Source: an uncultured Spirochaetales bacterium (GTDB lineage Bacteria > Spirochaetota > Spirochaetia > Sphaerochaetales > Sphaerochaetaceae). From it: a stretch of DNA of 64,000 bases. A program made the translations under genes and the position numbers. Below are positions 51,460-60,886 of this stretch, piece after piece. The notes under the pieces were generated by a model, which saw only the letters and a program-made list of their open reading frames with translations, was not told the DNA's origin and made no database searches. The stretch's first letter is position 1, and each line of letters opens with the position of its first letter. The stretch is taken from NCBI GenBank assembly GCA_934277975.1, contig CAKQWE010000003.1, positions 62,001 through 126,000 on the forward strand, written 5' to 3'.

Positions 51460-54263
51460 CAGATGTACTCCTGGGAGACTTCAAGCTTCCTTGCTGTTTC
51501 ATGGATCTCCACGAATTCAAGGACATCGCCTTCCCTGAGGTCCTGGAAGCTTTCGATTCCAATACCGCATTCGAAACCGGCTGTGACTTCACGCACATCG
51601 TCCTTGAACCTCTTGAGGGAGGTTATCTTCACAAGGTCGTGGTTTATCTGGATGTTCTCCCTTATCACGCGGCAGAAATTGTTCCTCTTGACGCTTCCTG
51701 AGAGCACATAGCAACCGGCGACGATTCCAACCTTTGGTACCTTGAAGACCTGTCTGACCTCTGCCGTACCAACGTCCACCTCCGTCCTTTCCGGTGAAAG
51801 CATACCTTCCATGGCCGCCCTTACATCGTCCACGACATTGTAGATTATGTTGTACTTACGGATCTCTATCTTCTCCTGGTCCGCTCTTGCCTGTGCCTTT
51901 GGCGTAGGTCTTACGTTGAAGCCAATGACCAGGGCTGGGTTCTCTGACGCCGATGCAAGGTTTATGTCGTCCTCTATGATGGCACCGGCTGCGGCACGTA
52001 TCACACGCACTCTGATCTCTGGAGTTGACAGCTTTTCAAGTGCAAGCTGGAGGGCTTCGACGGAACCTTGGACATCACCCTTGATGATGACGTTGAGCTC
52101 CTTGACCTCACCGTCCTTGATGGCTTCGTTGAGGGTCTCAAGCGTGACCTTCTTGAACTTGCTGGCTTGGTTCATCCTCTCAAGCTCCTGCCTCTTTGCG
52201 CCAATCTGTCTTGCCTGTTTCTCGTTCTCGCATACCTGGAACGGGTCTCCTGCAGACGGGACGTCCGACAGGCCTATGACCTCGACCGGAGTCGAAGGGC
52301 CGGCGGACGATATCTTCTTGCCTTTGTCGTCGAACATTGCTCTGACTCTACCTGGATAGATGCCTGATACATAGTAGTCCCCCTGTTTGAGGGTTCCACG
52401 CTCTATGACCACAGATGCAACGATACCTCTTCCCTGATCTATCCTTGCCTCAAGGATCTTCCCTTCCGCTCTGCAGTTGGGGTTGGCCCTAAGGTCCATC
52501 ATCTCTGCCTGAAGCAGTATGGTGTCAAGAAGTTCGTCGATACCTTCCTTCTTCAAGGCCGATATCTTGCAGAACAAGGTCTGTCCACCCCACTCCTCTG
52601 GCATGAGACCACGGTCCGAGAGCTGCTGCATGACTCTCTCAGGCTTTGCATCCGGCAGGTCTATCTTGTTTATAGCAACGATGATAGGTACATTTGCAGC
52701 CTTTGCATGGTCAATGGCCTCAAGGGTCTGAGGCATGACGCCATCGTTTGCCGCAACGACAAGCACTACGATGTCAGTAAGCTGAGCACCTCTTGCCCTC
52801 ATCATCGTGAACGCAGCGTGGCCCGGGGTATCAAGGAACACGATATCGCCCTTTCCGGGAATCGATACCTTGTAAGCACCTATGTGCTGTGTGATTCCTC
52901 CAAACTCGCCTGCAACGACGTTCGTCTGCCTTATGGCATCCAGGAGCTTCGTCTTACCATGGTCGACATGGCCCATGACAGTGACGATTGGGGCTCTTGG
53001 AACGAGGTCCTCCTCTGAATCCTCCTCCCTTGCAATAATCGTTTCGTCATAGAGGTTTACAAGATGCACGGAACATCCATACTCCTCCGCTATGATCGTT
53101 GCCGTATCGCTGTCTATGCTTTCGTTGATGCTCACCATCATACCCATGCTGAACAGCTTGGATATGATCTCAGACGCCTTTATGTTCATCTTCCTTGCAA
53201 GGTCGCTTACTGTGATGGACGAAAGAATGTCTATTGACTTTGGAATGGCGGCCGTCTGCTCATGGCCCTTGGACTTCTTGCCAAACTGCTTGAGCTCGAA
53301 CTCCTCGTCCGTTCGCTCGTCGCGCCTGTCCTTGCCCTTATCCTTTGAGTAGACCCTTCTGTTCTTGTCAACTGCAACCTCTGATGGAGCCGAGAAACCT
53401 CCTCCTCTATGCATTCCACCGCGTGGTGCATCCTTTCCAAAAGCTGGTTTCTGTCCAAAACCAGGCCTTGGGCCTTGTCCGTCTCTGTTGAAACCTCCGC
53501 CGAATCCACCCTGCCTTTGCCCAAAACCACCTTGCCTCTGACCATAGCCTCCCTGACGGTTGCCCTGCTGGGCAGACCTTGGAGTATAGCCCTGAGGTCT
53601 ACCCTGCTGGCCGTTCTGACCATAGCCGCCTTGTCTTTGGCCATATCCGCCCTGACGGTTCCCGTTGTAGCCGTTGCTTATCCTTTGGCCGTCACGGCCA
53701 TAGGTTATTCCACCAACGGAGCCGACAGGTCCTGTGGATCTTGGGCTGTCGGAGCTTCTTGATGCTCCTCTTGGAACGATTGGAGGAAGGTTGTCACCCG
53801 AAATGATGACAGGTCCCATGTTTATCGTGCTCTGAGGAACGGAACTCTTCTTTATGACCTTCTTCTGCACAACCGTTCCAGGTGCAGGGCTCTGCGGCTT
53901 CTTGACGAACGCCGTGGAGCCTACAACCGGTCTCTGTGGCTGTGGTGCGGACTGAGCGGTCTTCGGCTGCACTGCTGCAGCCGTTGCATTGTTGGCGCTT
54001 GCTGTAGAAGGCGTAGGAGATACTGTCTGTGGTTGAGCCTTGGCTTCAGATGCAACAGACACCACAGGTGAGCTCTTCTTCTCGGAAGCCTGCTCCGGCT
54101 GAGGTGTTGGTGCCTGCGCCTTGACCACGACGACGGGTTTCTTCTTTATGATGACGATCTTCTTCTTTTCCTGAGAAGCGTCCGCTTTTGGAGCCTGAGG
54201 GACAGCCTCAGCTATCTTTGGCTGTTTGATCAATGTTGCCTTGGGCTTGCTTTCTTCTGACAT
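51459..54263 (-). CDS. infB: Translation initiation factor IF-2
   Basis: A 934-residue initiation GTPase. The N-terminal 330 residues are low-complexity: Ala/Pro/Gln/Lys, then Gly/Gln/Arg/Tyr repeats (GGYGQRQGGFGQRQ). The G-domain starts near residue 425 with GHVDHGKTKLLD, then DTPGHAAFT and NKIDL. Domains II-IV follow (IKGDVQGSVEAL; CGIGIESFQDLREGD). ATG at 54263 is chosen over TTG at 54266; AGGAG is 13 bases upstream, so spacing is loose. Confidence 0.97.
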   Translation of the reverse strand: MSEESKPKATLIKQPKIAEAVPQAPKADASQEKKKIVIIKKKPVVVVKAQAPTPQPEQASEKKSSPVVSVASEAKAQPQTVSPTPSTASANNATAAAVQPKTAQSAPQPQRPVVGSTAFVKKPQSPAPGTVVQKKVIKKSSVPQSTINMGPVIISGDNLPPIVPRGASRSSDSPRSTGPVGSVGGITYGRDGQRISNGYNGNRQGGYGQRQGGYGQNGQQGRPQGYTPRSAQQGNRQGGYGQRQGGFGQRQGGFGGGFNRDGQGPRPGFGQKPAFGKDAPRGGMHRGGGFSAPSEVAVDKNRRVYSKDKGKDRRDERTDEEFELKQFGKKSKGHEQTAAIPKSIDILSSITVSDLARKMNIKASEIISKLFSMGMMVSINESIDSDTATIIAEEYGCSVHLVNLYDETIIAREEDSEEDLVPRAPIVTVMGHVDHGKTKLLDAIRQTNVVAGEFGGITQHIGAYKVSIPGKGDIVFLDTPGHAAFTMMRARGAQLTDIVVLVVAANDGVMPQTLEAIDHAKAANVPIIVAINKIDLPDAKPERVMQQLSDRGLMPEEWGGQTLFCKISALKKEGIDELLDTILLQAEMMDLRANPNCRAEGKILEARIDQGRGIVASVVIERGTLKQGDYYVSGIYPGRVRAMFDDKGKKISSAGPSTPVEVIGLSDVPSAGDPFQVCENEKQARQIGAKRQELERMNQASKFKKVTLETLNEAIKDGEVKELNVIIKGDVQGSVEALQLALEKLSTPEIRVRVIRAAAGAIIEDDINLASASENPALVIGFNVRPTPKAQARADQEKIEIRKYNIIYNVVDDVRAAMEGMLSPERTEVDVGTAEVRQVFKVPKVGIVAGCYVLSGSVKRNNFCRVIRENIQINHDLVKITSLKRFKDDVREVTAGFECGIGIESFQDLREGDVLEFVEIHETARKLEVSQEYI
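53495..53665 (-). repeat. Coding tandem repeats (GGYGQRQ units) in infB
   Basis: Imperfect repeats of about 21-24 bases encode G-G-[YF]-G-Q-R-Q and related units. The tract is prone to length change and probably forms a disordered linker. Confidence 0.75.
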
Positions 54264-54273
54264 CAATAAACTA

Positions 54274-55749
54274 TCACTCCTCGTCTTCTTCGACTTCCTC
54301 GAAACTTATCCCCACATGGCAGTTAGGACACTCGGTCATGCCAACCGTGAGAGGATAGCCACACTTTGGACAGGCAAAGCCTTCCCCTTCTTCGCTTTCG
54401 ACCTCGTCCTCGACGATGTCTACGTTTTCCCTTATAACCTTGTTTATGTTCTCTATGTCCTCAGCAGAGAGGTTCTTCATTCCGGCAAGGTCCTCTTCTG
54501 TGAGGTTGATGAACTCCTCGACCGTGTAGATGTCATAGAAGTTGAGCTTTGCGATGAGGCTCTTGTCGATAGGAAGATCCGTAAGGGCCATCTCCTCATC
54601 TTCGCCGTCCTGCTGCACTGGCTGCTGGTAGGCTTCGTCAATGTTGTCGAACATTGCATCCGCTGCGGCCCTCGCCTCCCTTGAAACATCCATCTCTGCG
54701 AACTGATCCTGTGTCTTTACGTTGACTATCCAGTCGCAGAGCCTATTGACGAGCCTTACATTGAGGCCCTGTTTTCCAATGGCCAATGAAAGCTGAGACT
54801 CATCAACTATTGCAACTGCCTCCTTCTTCGCCTGGTCTATTACGTACACCTGGAGGACCTTTGCAGGGGAAAGGGCGTTTGCAATGTACTCAAGAGGGTT
54901 TGGATCCCATTTGATGACGTCTATCCTCTCATCGTCGAGTTCCTTCATTATCGCTTGGATTCTGTTGCCTTTGAGTCCAACACATGTTCCAACGGCGTCT
55001 GCATCCACCTTCCTTGGGTAGACGGCGACCTTGGTTCTGTATCCGGCTTCTCTGACGATCTTCATGATCTCTATGCTTGGATCCTTCGACACAAGCTCAG
55101 GTACATAGATTTCAAAGAGCTTTCTAACAAAATCCTCGTGCACACGGCTTAGTATGACCCTTATGTTCTTGTCGGACCTTTCATCAGGCCTTACGCTCTC
55201 CACATAGCACCTTATCTTGTCGCCTTTTGTATAGAACTCCTTGGGGCTCTGGTTCTTCTTTGGAAGATATCCCTGTGTCTTCCCAAGGTCTACAAGAAGG
55301 TCTCCATCACGGTCTCCCTGAACATAGCCGTTGATGATTTCACCAACCTTGCCCTTGAATTCCTGAAGCAGTTCGTCCTTCTGGATCTCCCTAAGAGCCG
55401 ACTGAGCCCTCTGCTTTCCAGTCTGGACGCTTATCCTGTCAAAGCTCTTTGGATCGATTGGAATGAGAAGTTCGTCACCCACTTCAGCTTCAGAGCTAAG
55501 CTCCTGCGCCTCTTCAAGAGGAATCTGAGTCACCTCATCGTCAAAGTCATCGTCATCGACGACGACCTTGCGGGATGCAAGCTCCACGGACGAAAGGTCG
55601 TCTGCAAATGTCACAACAGCGTTCTCATCCGTTCCATATTTCCTTCTGTATGTGGCAAGAAGGGTCTGCCTAATGGTATCCAGCACCAGTTCCTGCGAAA
55701 TACCTTTGTCTTCGACCATCAGCCTGATGGCTTCACTTAACTCGGACAT
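54274..55749 (-). CDS. nusA: Transcription termination/antitermination factor NusA, with C-terminal zinc ribbon
   Basis: A 491-residue protein. The N-terminal polymerase-binding domain, S1 domain (GEIINGYVQGDRDGDLLVDLG), and KH domains (DAVGTCVGLKGNRIQAI; LAIGKQGLNVRLVNRL) are all present. A helix-hairpin-helix-like segment lies near residues 385-440. The last 34 residues hold CPKCG (460-464) and CPNC (474-477), a zinc-ribbon not part of standard NusA. It overlaps rimP by 17 bases. Confidence 0.95.
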   Translation of the reverse strand: MSELSEAIRLMVEDKGISQELVLDTIRQTLLATYRRKYGTDENAVVTFADDLSSVELASRKVVVDDDDFDDEVTQIPLEEAQELSSEAEVGDELLIPIDPKSFDRISVQTGKQRAQSALREIQKDELLQEFKGKVGEIINGYVQGDRDGDLLVDLGKTQGYLPKKNQSPKEFYTKGDKIRCYVESVRPDERSDKNIRVILSRVHEDFVRKLFEIYVPELVSKDPSIEIMKIVREAGYRTKVAVYPRKVDADAVGTCVGLKGNRIQAIMKELDDERIDVIKWDPNPLEYIANALSPAKVLQVYVIDQAKKEAVAIVDESQLSLAIGKQGLNVRLVNRLCDWIVNVKTQDQFAEMDVSREARAAADAMFDNIDEAYQQPVQQDGEDEEMALTDLPIDKSLIAKLNFYDIYTVEEFINLTEEDLAGMKNLSAEDIENINKVIRENVDIVEDEVESEEGEGFACPKCGYPLTVGMTECPNCHVGISFEEVEEDEE

Positions 55750-56239
55750 TCTTCACATCCTCCCATCTGTAATCCAGCTTTGCCTTCTGGATGTCTTCAA
55801 ATTCAATTCTCTTCTCCTCGCCCTTCTCCTTGGAGTCCTCGACTTCGTAGTCAAGAAGGGTGACACCATCGTCTCCTGCCTCGTCTATCGTTCCGCTTAT
55901 CCAGGACGATGCTCCAAGGCTGTACACCCTGCACCTTTTTCCCTTGAAGACCAGAAACTCATAGACGTCCCTGAAGTTCCTCTGAAGGCCGGGGGTCGAG
56001 ACTTCTACATAGAGGTCGTCGCGTCCGTACTTCATCTGAAGCCTTGGAAGGATTGTGTTGTGGACCTTTGCGCAGTCGTCCACACCAGTCTCATCCGCCG
56101 GATTCATGATTGTCACGGATATCTGTACGGTCTTGCCCTGCATTGATTTCTTTGCATCGCAAAGCACCATGCCCAGATTCTCCACGATTCCTCTGAGATC
56201 CTCGAAAAGAGGGTCCTTCGTAATCTCGTTGTTCAACAT
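55733..56239 (-). CDS. rimP: Ribosome maturation factor RimP
   Basis: A 168-residue factor for 30S assembly. Typical parts are VLCDAKKSMQGKTVQISVTI, VDDCAKVHNTI, DLYVEVSTPGLQRNFRD and a C-terminal Sm-like domain ending IQKAKLDYRW. The start is uncertain: ATG at 56239 lacks a clear ribosome site, and a TTG at 56278 would read through the terminator hairpin. First gene of rimP-nusA-infB-rbfA-truB. Confidence 0.88.
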   Translation of the reverse strand: MLNNEITKDPLFEDLRGIVENLGMVLCDAKKSMQGKTVQISVTIMNPADETGVDDCAKVHNTILPRLQMKYGRDDLYVEVSTPGLQRNFRDVYEFLVFKGKRCRVYSLGASSWISGTIDEAGDDGVTLLDYEVEDSKEKGEEKRIEFEDIQKAKLDYRWEDVKNVRVK

Positions 56240-56247
56240 AAAGCCAT

Positions 56248-56274
56248 AAAAAAGGGACCGAAAATTTCGATCCC
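56248..56274 (-). terminator. Intrinsic terminator in the rimP-nusA-infB leader
   Basis: On the minus strand, GGGATCGAA / TTCGGTCCC with one G-T pair and a 3-base loop, followed by six T, ending nine bases before the rimP ATG. Placed after the operon promoter, it would act as an attenuator. Confidence 0.75.
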
Positions 56275-56303
56275 TCAAAAATCCTCATTAAAAATCCTCT
56301 TGC

Positions 56304-56333
56304 AATATATCGCAAGCAAACGAGATATGTCAA
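56304..56333 (-). promoter_or_regulatory. Promoter of the rimP-nusA-infB operon
   Basis: Minus strand TTGACA (56333-56328), an 18-base spacer and TATATT (56309-56304). The predicted start is near 56297, giving a leader of about 58 bases that contains the terminator. Confidence 0.7.
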
Positions 56334-56446
56334 GCAACGGCAATCGTATATGTGGAAAAACCATGCGCTTTGTGTTAGAGTTCAATCGGTGACGCAGCCA
56401 ACTGCGACATCGGCATTGGAATGTAGGCCTAAAAAGGAGGGCTGAT

Positions 56447-57508
56447 ATGGATAGACAGGATGCGAATTTGGCTTTCATGCTCAGATACGAGAACATAGCT
56501 TGGTACGAGGACGGTGAGGTCCGTGTGTTGGACCGTAGGGTCTATCCTGCAAAGACTTCGTTCGTGGTATGCAGGACGCACGTTGAGCTTGCAAAGGCCA
56601 TAACGGACATGGTCACACAAAGCGCTGGGCCGTTCACAGCCGCTCCCATGGGTATGGCTTTGGCCGCTTGGGAATGCAGGGACATGAAGGCCGAAAAGCA
56701 GATGGAGTACCTTAGAAACGCCTCGTACACCATATCGCACGCCCGTCCCACTACGGTGAACCGCATGAAGATAGTCACGGAGGCCTGCCTGCCGTCTGCC
56801 CAGAAGGCCCTTGCTGAGGGGAAGCGCGTTGACATCGCAATAAGGGATTTCGTAGTGGAAGCAAACAACATGCGCTATGCAAAGGTTGGAAAATGTGCCA
56901 AATACCTTGTGGATATGTTCCCTGACAACGGAACGGTGATGACGCAGTGCTTTGCTGAGACGATACTTGGAATGATGCTCAAGGAATGCAACGAAAGAGG
57001 CAAGAGGATAAGGCTTTTCTGCCCTGAGACACGCCCCTACTTCCAAGGTGCAAGGCTTACTGCCACGGTCTGCCATGACATGGGGTTCGATGTCACCGTG
57101 ATAACGGACAACATGCCAGCTTTCGTGATGAAGAGGGAGAAGGTGGATGTCTTCACATGCGCAGCGGATGCAATATGCGTGGACGGCTACGTGTTCAACA
57201 AGGTTGGAACCAGCCAAATAGCCATATGCGCCAACTACTTTGGAATCCCAACGTTCATATCCGGAGCACCTGACATTGGACATCCTACGCACGACTCAGT
57301 AACGATCGAGATGCGCGACCCTGAATTCTCTCTGCAGGCAATGGGGGTACGCACTGCAGTCGAAGGGGTAAAGGGTTACTACCCTGCATTTGACATGACA
57401 CCCCCTCACCTCATCTCCGGAATAGCCACTGACCGTGGAATGTTCTCGCCGTACGACCTCAAACGCTACTTCGAGGGCCGCATCGACGACGGAATCCTCA
57501 CCGTTTGA
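56447..57508 (+). CDS. MtnA/eIF2B-alpha family isomerase (likely methylthioribose-1-phosphate isomerase)
   Basis: A 353-residue protein of the eIF2B/MtnA/ribose-1,5-bisphosphate isomerase superfamily. Motifs include YTISHARPTTVNRM near residues 93-106, VMTQC where MtnA has its catalytic Cys, ETRPYFQGARLTA, and DAICVDGYVFNKVGTSQIA with the catalytic Asp. AAAAAGGAGGG precedes the ATG. No other methionine-salvage gene is nearby, so the substrate is uncertain. Confidence 0.82.
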   Translation: MDRQDANLAFMLRYENIAWYEDGEVRVLDRRVYPAKTSFVVCRTHVELAKAITDMVTQSAGPFTAAPMGMALAAWECRDMKAEKQMEYLRNASYTISHARPTTVNRMKIVTEACLPSAQKALAEGKRVDIAIRDFVVEANNMRYAKVGKCAKYLVDMFPDNGTVMTQCFAETILGMMLKECNERGKRIRLFCPETRPYFQGARLTATVCHDMGFDVTVITDNMPAFVMKREKVDVFTCAADAICVDGYVFNKVGTSQIAICANYFGIPTFISGAPDIGHPTHDSVTIEMRDPEFSLQAMGVRTAVEGVKGYYPAFDMTPPHLISGIATDRGMFSPYDLKRYFEGRIDDGILTV

Positions 57509-57532
57509 GACGATGGACTCTGCGCATCGGCT

Positions 57533-58276
57533 CTAAGCCTTGTAGTCGTAGAGCCACACCGCAGCCTTCACTTCCTTGAATCCTATGTCCAAAAGGCAAT
57601 CCGCAGCAGCCTGTATGGTGCTGAACGTGGTCGTCACATCGTCCACCAGCACCACGGGTCTTCTCGTATACTCGTCCAATATCCCCTTGTTGGCCACCTT
57701 CTCGTAGGCCGATGCCATTGAAAACCGCTTCTCCCTTCCCTTCTCCATCCTCTGGGCCCTGTTGAGCAGCTTTTGCTGGGACGGTTCATCATTGTTGTTC
57801 CCAAGAATCCTGAGCATGGGTCTTTCAATGTACCTGCATACCTGCACCATTTGGTCCCAGCCCCTCTGCTTCAGACTTTGCATACTGCATGGAACAGGCA
57901 CGACGAATGCATCACCATTTGGGTCAAGAATATCTATGGCTTTTTGTATACATATTGCGGCTATTCTTGCTATTTCTTTATCTTTCAAGAACTTGAATCT
58001 GTGTAAAAGAGAATATGAAAGGTTTGAGTTGTAGTCTGATACGGCATAAACCGGAACCATGCACACCTCAGAGCCCTGTGCCGTTTCCTTTCCATGGCAG
58101 CGCGGACAGCTGTAGTCATGCGATACGAGCGGAAAGAAGCATTTTGGACAGCGAACCATGTAGGTGTCGAAGCGTTCGGAATCAAGGATGCCTTTGCACT
58201 CAGGACACAGGACGTCATCGCTTGGAGCATTGCATACGAGGCAGTTTCGTCCAAACAAGCGTCCAAAAGCATCCAT
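57533..58276 (-). CDS. ComF-family phosphoribosyltransferase-like protein
   Basis: A 247-residue protein. The N-terminal double zinc-finger-like part has CLVCNAP, CPECKG, CPKCF and CPRCHG. The C-terminal PRTase fold ends with VVLVDDVTTTFSTIQAA, the PRPP-binding loop. ComF proteins act in DNA uptake in competent bacteria, but are widespread in non-competent ones. The start overlaps the mutS stop (TGATG); GTG three bases earlier is also possible. Confidence 0.85.
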   Translation of the reverse strand: MDAFGRLFGRNCLVCNAPSDDVLCPECKGILDSERFDTYMVRCPKCFFPLVSHDYSCPRCHGKETAQGSEVCMVPVYAVSDYNSNLSYSLLHRFKFLKDKEIARIAAICIQKAIDILDPNGDAFVVPVPCSMQSLKQRGWDQMVQVCRYIERPMLRILGNNNDEPSQQKLLNRAQRMEKGREKRFSMASAYEKVANKGILDEYTRRPVVLVDDVTTTFSTIQAAADCLLDIGFKEVKAAVWLYDYKA

Positions 58277-60858
58277 CACTGCGCTGCATCCACCTCCACG
58301 GCCTTCTCTTTGAGCGTCGACAGGATTATGAGCGCCTGCATTGGAGTGCAGCGGTCAAGGTCCACATTGGCTATCTCCTTTGCAAGGGCGATGGCCTTTG
58401 AAGAATCAATGGAATTGCCGTGGGCTCCAGCATCACCATCGCTTGAAGTGAAAAGGCTTGCCTGACCCATCGAATAGTCTGCAAAGTGCCTGTTCTGGAA
58501 GCTCTTTGCGTCCCTTATGACCGGTGCGGGAACACCTGCCATCTTGGCCACATGTATGCCGTAGCTTGAATTGGCTACGCCTTCCTTCACCTTCCTTAGG
58601 AAAACCACATCCCCGTCCTTTTCATCGACTTCAAGTGTAAGAAGCCGTATTCCTGATGTGTCTATCATGGTAAGTTCGTGGTAGTGCGTGGCAAAGAGCG
58701 TCTTTGGACCCTTTTTCATAAGGTCCTTCATCACCGCATATGCAATGGACATTCCGTCCTGTGTGCTGGTTCCCCTTCCTATTTCATCCACAATGACGAA
58801 AGACCTTGGAGTGCAGCTCCTTAGGATGAACGCAGCCTCCTGCATTTCAAGAAGGAACGTGGACTCTCCTCTTGCAAGGTTGTCCATAGCCCCTACCCTG
58901 CAGAATATCCTGTCCACAAGGCCAATGTGTGCATACGAAGCAGGAACGAAGCTTCCAATATGGGCAAGGAGGATTATGAGGGCGTTCTGTCTAAGGAACG
59001 TTGATTTTCCAGCCATGTTCGGACCTGTTATGAGACAGAACCTAATAGACATATCCAAGCCGTTTGACACGAACTTGCCAGGTCCAAGCTGGCGTTCCAC
59101 AACCGGGTGCCTTCCATCCCTTATCTCCAGGACATCGTCATCGGTGACATCTGGGCATGTGAACGACGAATCGATTGCAAGCGTTGCAAGGCTTTGGTAG
59201 ACATCCATCATGTTCATGAAATGTCCAATGGCGTTCAGACATGGACTAAGCTCCAGGACATGGTCAAGGAGGTTTTTGTACAATTCCTTCTCCCTTTCCT
59301 CAGCCGTTGCGCTTGCCGTGAGCATCTCCTTTTCGTACATGATGAGCTCGTCTGAAGTGAAGCGTTCTCCGTTCACCAGCGTCTGTTTTCTATAGAATGT
59401 GGCGGGGACCCTTGAGACCTGACCTTTTGGAACTTCCAGGAAGTACCCTATTATGCGGTTGTATCCAAGTTTGACTATTGTAAGGCCGGTCTGGGCCTTG
59501 ACCTTCTCAAGATATCCTTTGAGGACTTCGTCACCATGGTCCTTCATGGCCCTCTTCTCGTCAAGGACCCCGTCGTATCCTGGAAGGATGACCTGCCCCT
59601 CGGTGAATTGGCCAAGGCACTGTTCGTTTATGGCATCATGGATGACCTTCATGAGGTCCGCGCACGAAGAAAGTGACTTTTGTGTGAGGTTCTGTTCGAA
59701 CAGCTGGCTGTAGCTTTCGTAGTTCTGGGAGACAAGGTCGAAGAACGAACCTATCGTCTGCTTTATGGCCACAAGGTCATGGGGCACGGCCCTTTTCAGA
59801 AGAACCCTGGTCGTGAGCCTGTTCATGTCCATGGACGACGATATGGCTTCGCGAACCCTTGCAAGTTCGTCAGGGTTTCCATACAGCGTACCAACCCACT
59901 TCTGACGGTCTTTTATCTCCTCCAATTTCCTTAGGGGAAACGACATCCATGTCTTGAGGAGTCTGCTTCCCCCGCTTGTCTTCGTCCTGTTTATGGTGTC
60001 GAACAGCGAGTAGCGTGAAGAGCCGTCGAACAGGTTTGCAAAAAGCTCGAGGTTTCGTCTTGACGACTCGTCCATGAACACATATGAGTCCTCCGAGTCC
60101 ACCTTGTAGTCGGTAAGATGTCCAACGGAGCTTTTGGAAGTCTCTTTGACGTACCTAAGAAGCGCACCTGCCGGCCCTAGAAGCTTGTCGTTTGATGCAA
60201 GTCCATACGCTGCAAGCGAATTCACACCTGCCTGTTCGCACAGGAGCTTGAAGCAGCTTTTGGTTGCAAAATACCAGGAAGGAAGCTTTGTGACCATTGC
60301 GTGGAAGTCGTCCACCGCGGATTTGAATGCAGAATCAAGGAAGTACTCGTCCTCGCACACCAGTATCTCCCTTGGGGCTATCTGCTCAAGGACGGCTCTT
60401 ATGCCCTGAACCCTGTTTTCCTTTTGGATGCTTCTGAGATGGAAGTCCCCTGTGGATACATCGCAGAAAGCGCAGCTATACTGGAAAACGCACACTATGT
60501 AGTTGAAGCTCCTGTCGTCCAAAAGGTCCTCGTCGACCACCGTCGCAGGTGTGACGATGCGGACGACTTCCCTCTTGGCCAGCGTCTTTGAACTTGTGGA
60601 AAGCTCTGTCTGTTCGCATATTGCAACCTTCTTTCCTGCATCCAGAAGACGCTTGAGATAGTTCTTGGCGGCATGGTATGGGATTCCACACATGGGGGAA
60701 TCCCCCCTGTGCGTTAGAGTCAGGTTCAAAAGCGCCGACACTTCAAGTGCATCGTCGTCGAACATTTCATAGAAATCACCCAGACGGAAGAACAGCACCA
60801 TGTCCGGATACTGCTCCTTCATCTGTCTGTACTGTCTCATCAAAGGACCGTCTGCCAT
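58276..60858 (-). CDS. mutS: DNA mismatch repair protein MutS
   Basis: An 860-residue mismatch-recognition ATPase. The N-terminal MRQYRQMKEQYPDMVLFFRLGDFYEMF carries the mismatch-wedge FYE motif. Walker A GPNMAGKST lies near residues 608-616, then FVIVDEIGRGTSTQDGMSIA and LFATHYHELT. GGAAGGGAAGG precedes the ATG. MutL is not in the window. Confidence 0.97.
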   Translation of the reverse strand: MADGPLMRQYRQMKEQYPDMVLFFRLGDFYEMFDDDALEVSALLNLTLTHRGDSPMCGIPYHAAKNYLKRLLDAGKKVAICEQTELSTSSKTLAKREVVRIVTPATVVDEDLLDDRSFNYIVCVFQYSCAFCDVSTGDFHLRSIQKENRVQGIRAVLEQIAPREILVCEDEYFLDSAFKSAVDDFHAMVTKLPSWYFATKSCFKLLCEQAGVNSLAAYGLASNDKLLGPAGALLRYVKETSKSSVGHLTDYKVDSEDSYVFMDESSRRNLELFANLFDGSSRYSLFDTINRTKTSGGSRLLKTWMSFPLRKLEEIKDRQKWVGTLYGNPDELARVREAISSSMDMNRLTTRVLLKRAVPHDLVAIKQTIGSFFDLVSQNYESYSQLFEQNLTQKSLSSCADLMKVIHDAINEQCLGQFTEGQVILPGYDGVLDEKRAMKDHGDEVLKGYLEKVKAQTGLTIVKLGYNRIIGYFLEVPKGQVSRVPATFYRKQTLVNGERFTSDELIMYEKEMLTASATAEEREKELYKNLLDHVLELSPCLNAIGHFMNMMDVYQSLATLAIDSSFTCPDVTDDDVLEIRDGRHPVVERQLGPGKFVSNGLDMSIRFCLITGPNMAGKSTFLRQNALIILLAHIGSFVPASYAHIGLVDRIFCRVGAMDNLARGESTFLLEMQEAAFILRSCTPRSFVIVDEIGRGTSTQDGMSIAYAVMKDLMKKGPKTLFATHYHELTMIDTSGIRLLTLEVDEKDGDVVFLRKVKEGVANSSYGIHVAKMAGVPAPVIRDAKSFQNRHFADYSMGQASLFTSSDGDAGAHGNSIDSSKAIALAKEIANVDLDRCTPMQALIILSTLKEKAVEVDAAQ

Positions 60859-60886
60859 ACCTTCCCTTCCACCAGAACGTTAGGAA

